DNA of 64,000 nucleotides, taken from assembly GCA_036971615.1 (NCBI GenBank), contig JAYKKR010000001.1, forward strand, positions 3,286,001 to 3,350,000, read 5' to 3'. The notes beneath the pieces were generated by a model that had not been told where the DNA came from, did no database searches, and was given only the letters and a program-made list of their open reading frames with translations. Of this stretch, positions 61,358 through 64,000 are shown piece after piece. Source of the DNA: Amyloporia xantha (taxonomy: Eukaryota; Basidiomycota; Agaricomycetes; Polyporales; Adustoporiaceae). Made by a program: the position numbers and the translations under genes. Each line of letters begins with the position of its first letter. Positions within the stretch are counted from its first letter, which is position 1.

Positions 61358-62437
61358 CCAGTGGATCCGGAAGCACGCCGCGGAGGCCATATGACGGACG
61401 TAAATGACGATGATATAGCAGTGGTATTGATGTGACATGTAGCAATTTTTAGACGTAGATCTGTCTAGGATAAATGGTCCTAGTAATGTATCTCTTGTGC
61501 CAGTGATTCTTGAGGCGATCGGTGTGACTGCCGCCTCTTTCCCCATATCTATTCAGGATATGGCCTCGTATCCTTGCCTTAGTCCCACAGAGGACAAGTT
61601 AATACCAAAATAGTATGATTGCACCGAAGATCCGCAAGTGCGGGCTTGCATCAATCTTGGGTCGATCTAGAGGGTGTCTTGCGCAATCTTGAATCTTCTC
61701 GTGTCATTCACCTTCATATACAATCTAGTTGCCAGATCACTTAATTGGCCCTGCTCATTATTTTGTCTTGACGGGTGCTGTCGTAGCCACGGACGGGCCA
61801 TCAACGTTTCAGCTCACCCATGGACCTGGCCAATCATTAAAATTGCGTTGAACCACCTTTCCTGCCATGGCTGTCAAAGGTGCAGTCACCTCCTGACTAT
61901 CCAGCTCCTGCTGAAGCCTAGACTAGGGCAGAGAAGTCACTCTGGCGGCCAATGGGCGTTAGACGAGAGCTGAATGGTCGGTATTACCCTGCCAAGAGCT
62001 TGCTTAGGCTCGTATGGCGCTGCCGTCAACCATTGTGAACTTGTGCGCACCGCAACATGCGAGTCAAAAGTGTCAGTGAACACTCGACTGCCGCAAGGAA
62101 CTCCAACTTCCTGTGTCCAGGGATCCATGTACCCTAGAGCCTAGTGAGCATGGGGTTCTGAACGTGACATTTGCTCTAACAAACTCATCATGACGCCCTT
62201 CTTGGACGGCGCCTAGTTTGAGAATCTGCCTCTGTCATCCTGAGCGAAGACCGGTCCTGGTGGTATATGTCCTCGCTCCTAGTCCACATGAGCGATAGGC
62301 CCACATTCTCCCTACGTTCAACGCTGGGAGTACCGTGCTGCCGTACAGATATGCTGCAACGCCTGTCAAACTTCTCGTCGGTCATCAAAGAGCTGGAAGA
62401 TCTTGTCTGCCTCTCACTAACTGTGCTCGCCTATGGC
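61358..62437. other. Intergenic region
   Basis: About 1.1 kb without a supported gene. Short frames on both strands are unlike proteins. The right end should carry the promoter of the exonuclease-like gene, whose start is not fully certain; the frame is open upstream to about 62267. Confidence 0.4.
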
Positions 62438-63437
62438 ATGATTCCGACTACATCTGCTCAAGCGGGACCCAGCTCTGACGTCCGCACGCGGCCTCCTTCG
62501 TCAAATCGACTCGCTAAAGTTTTCCCTCCGAGAAAGTATGGATCTCCGGCGGATGGCGCTGTGTGCTATTTTGGGCTCAGCATTTGATTTGCTAGGTACC
62601 TTGCTGTGGCGGCGCAAGTCGTGTACTATGGTGTGGTCTCTAGATTGCCAATGGTCGCGTGAGTGGCTCATATGCTGTTATCTGAGTGATGTTCTTGACT
62701 TACTAGGCATCATCCTGTGTGCGGTCTTTAGCCGCGTCACGATAGTAGATTATCGCGGCAACATAATGCTAGACACTTACGTCCGTCCAACGTAAGCATG
62801 CACATTGCAGTGCTAAGTCTCCCCTTCACCCACCGCTCCTACAGTCAACCTATCAGCGACTATAGGACAGCGGAGACAGGGCTACAACCCATGAATCTTG
62901 CGACAGGTATAGTGAATCTATTGCCGGTTATTTATTATGATGTATCACGGTCTACTGTTGATCAGCACCCACCTTCATTGACGTCCAACGGCAAGTAGCA
63001 GCGCTGATCAACAGGAAGATCATCATAGGATATGCCTTGTGGCACTTTTTGTCGGTCAGTCAGACCAAGTCTTAAGTTGGACACCTTCATTGATTCCTCA
63101 ATAGGTTTTGGGGCTGGCACATCCTGCGATTGACACGCGTGATGTGGCCTTGTTCATGCCCTTCCGACGGAGCCTTAGATCAAAGGCTAACGTCGTTCTT
63201 CCTCTCGTCACTCTGGTCAACCGGTTCATGGCCCGTAACATCGGTTTAAACGGCGAGATCCCGGTAAGTCAAGGTTTGTGATTGAGTATCTTGAACTAAA
63301 TATCTCAATAGGTTGAGCATGCTCGAGCTGCGCTTGACCTATTTCGATCATGCGAACATACCTGGGAGGAAATTATTGAGACTGGAGCGTGGCCTTGTGC
63401 TTTACCACCGGCCGATTACGCTGGATGCTTCACCTGA
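62438..63437 (+). CDS. REX4-like 3'-5' exonuclease-fold protein lacking catalytic residues
   Basis: Seven exons (62438-62535, 62596-62658, 62732-62791, 62845-62906, 62966-63054, 63105-63263, 63312-63437) sum to 657 nt, 218 residues. The RNase T/DEDD fold is clear: VARVTIVDYRGNIMLDTYVRP, QPISDYRTAETGLQP, DVQRQVAALINRKIIIGYAL, VLGLAHPAIDTRDVALFMPF, ARAALDLFRSC and WPCALPPADYAGCF. In active relatives the first motif reads YLA[IV]DCExVG and the second GHxxxNDL. Here they read YLAVAAQVVYYG and GYALWHFL, so the first Asp and Glu and the second-motif Asp are missing. All joins are in phase and there is no stop, so the gene looks intact but catalytically dead. The start could be farther upstream. Confidence 0.8.
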
Positions 63438-63687
63438 AAAAAAGGTTACATACATCGGCTTATTCCCATCAACTACTTACAGACGAAGTCGACTCACCTG
63501 CTAATTGCGCGAGCATAGTCGTAATCTGCATCACTCACTCTCAGCACCATGCGTCATTCTTTACGAGCTCCCCTTCGACACCCTGCCTGTATTACTAGCC
63601 ACACTGCATATCCCACGATCAAGATTCGCTGTCGCACCTATGTATTCCATGGAACCGTGCCACACGGATGTGATATAATACAATTCC

Positions 63688-64000
63688 TCATTCAGCGATG
63701 GATACAGTCGACAAACTGGACGCAAGTTCAACTTCATTTTTGTTGAGTCTTTCTATCTCCACCTCCAACGCCACATTTGCCATCTCAATCTGCAGTATGT
63801 TCGAGATGAGCTCGGTCCACCGCGTTTCCAGCGACGTCAGCTGGTTGCCTATTCGTGTCTGTGTCGCAAAATGTGGATTACTGACACTGAATTCCAACGC
63901 AAATAAATGATGTACTGACCTGGAAGTTCTTACGCTCCCTGTTCACCTCGGTCGTTAGATTTTGCAGCTCCTCCAGAGACTTTTCGATATTTTTTGCGGT
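63688..64000 (-). CDS. SPF27: Pre-mRNA-splicing factor SPF27/BCAS2, C-terminal part
   Basis: Partial: its 5' end lies beyond the right edge. Two exons are visible, 63920-64000 and 63688-63858. They encode NIEKSLEELQNLTTEVNRER, KNFQ, then TRIGNQLTSLETRWTELISN, ILQIEMANVALEVEIERL and a short tail. The ERKNFQ...LTSLETRWTELISNILQIE coiled-coil block is typical of SPF27, a core component of the Prp19 (NTC) complex of the spliceosome. The correct acceptor is CACAG at 63859-63863; an upstream AG would create a stop. Confidence 0.85.

Noticed and set aside
1..64000. CRISPR arrays, rRNA, secondary-metabolite cluster, integrated virus or intact transposon
   Set aside because: No tandem spaced repeats, rRNA sequence, core biosynthetic enzymes, polymerase, integrase or transposase motifs were seen on either strand.

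Overview
The window is a gene-dense stretch of a filamentous fungal nuclear genome, most likely a basidiomycete of the Agaricomycetes. The reasons are short introns (mostly 45-65 nt, GT..AG with a few GC..AG), tiny exons, close spacing of unrelated housekeeping genes on both strands, and the character of the encoded proteins. I see no rRNA, CRISPR array, plasmid or phage feature, and no convincing tRNA.

Left part (1-24 kb): the 5' half of a Blm10/PA200 proteasome-activator gene runs off the left edge (minus strand). Then come AIM18-like (+), an uncertain 2-kb block bounded by GC-rich palindromes, TIM21 (+), V-ATPase subunit F (-), ecdysoneless/SGT1 (+), a secreted exon-modular repeat protein with dibasic sites (-), a small unrecognised minus-strand gene, an MFS sugar-porter (-), a RING-finger protein (+), a 735-aa single-pass membrane protein (-), translin-associated factor X (-) and a HIT-domain protein (+).

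Middle part (24-50 kb): a full-length second Blm10/PA200 gene (-), a conserved nuclear-type protein (-), a long BAT2/PRRC2-like disordered protein (+), mitochondrial succinyl-CoA ligase beta (-), a DinB-like protein (+), an RPD3-type histone deacetylase (+), XPA/Rad14 (+), a TesB-type acyl-CoA thioesterase (+) and ribosomal protein eS27 (-).

Right part (50-64 kb) is looser. It holds a BTG/Tob-family protein (+), a short helical protein (+), a small minus-strand protein, biotin synthase (+), a REX4-like exonuclease that has lost key catalytic residues (+), and the 3' part of the spliceosomal protein SPF27/BCAS2 (-) cut by the right edge. Several 1-2.8 kb stretches there have no gene I can support.

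The genes do not form one pathway. Three are mitochondrial or energy related (TIM21, succinyl-CoA ligase, biotin synthase), several act in the nucleus (HDAC, XPA, REX4-like, SPF27), and two encode proteasome activators. The most notable observations are: two diverged Blm10 paralogues about 22 kb apart; an 8-nt final exon that restores the Blm10 C-terminal HbYX tail; a probable dead exonuclease; a Kex2-type repeat protein whose repeats coincide with phase-1 exons; and a run of single-base frame breaks, nearly all +1, in otherwise well-conserved genes.

Exon coordinates were derived by hand from splice motifs and reading-frame continuity. For most genes the exon lengths sum to a multiple of three.
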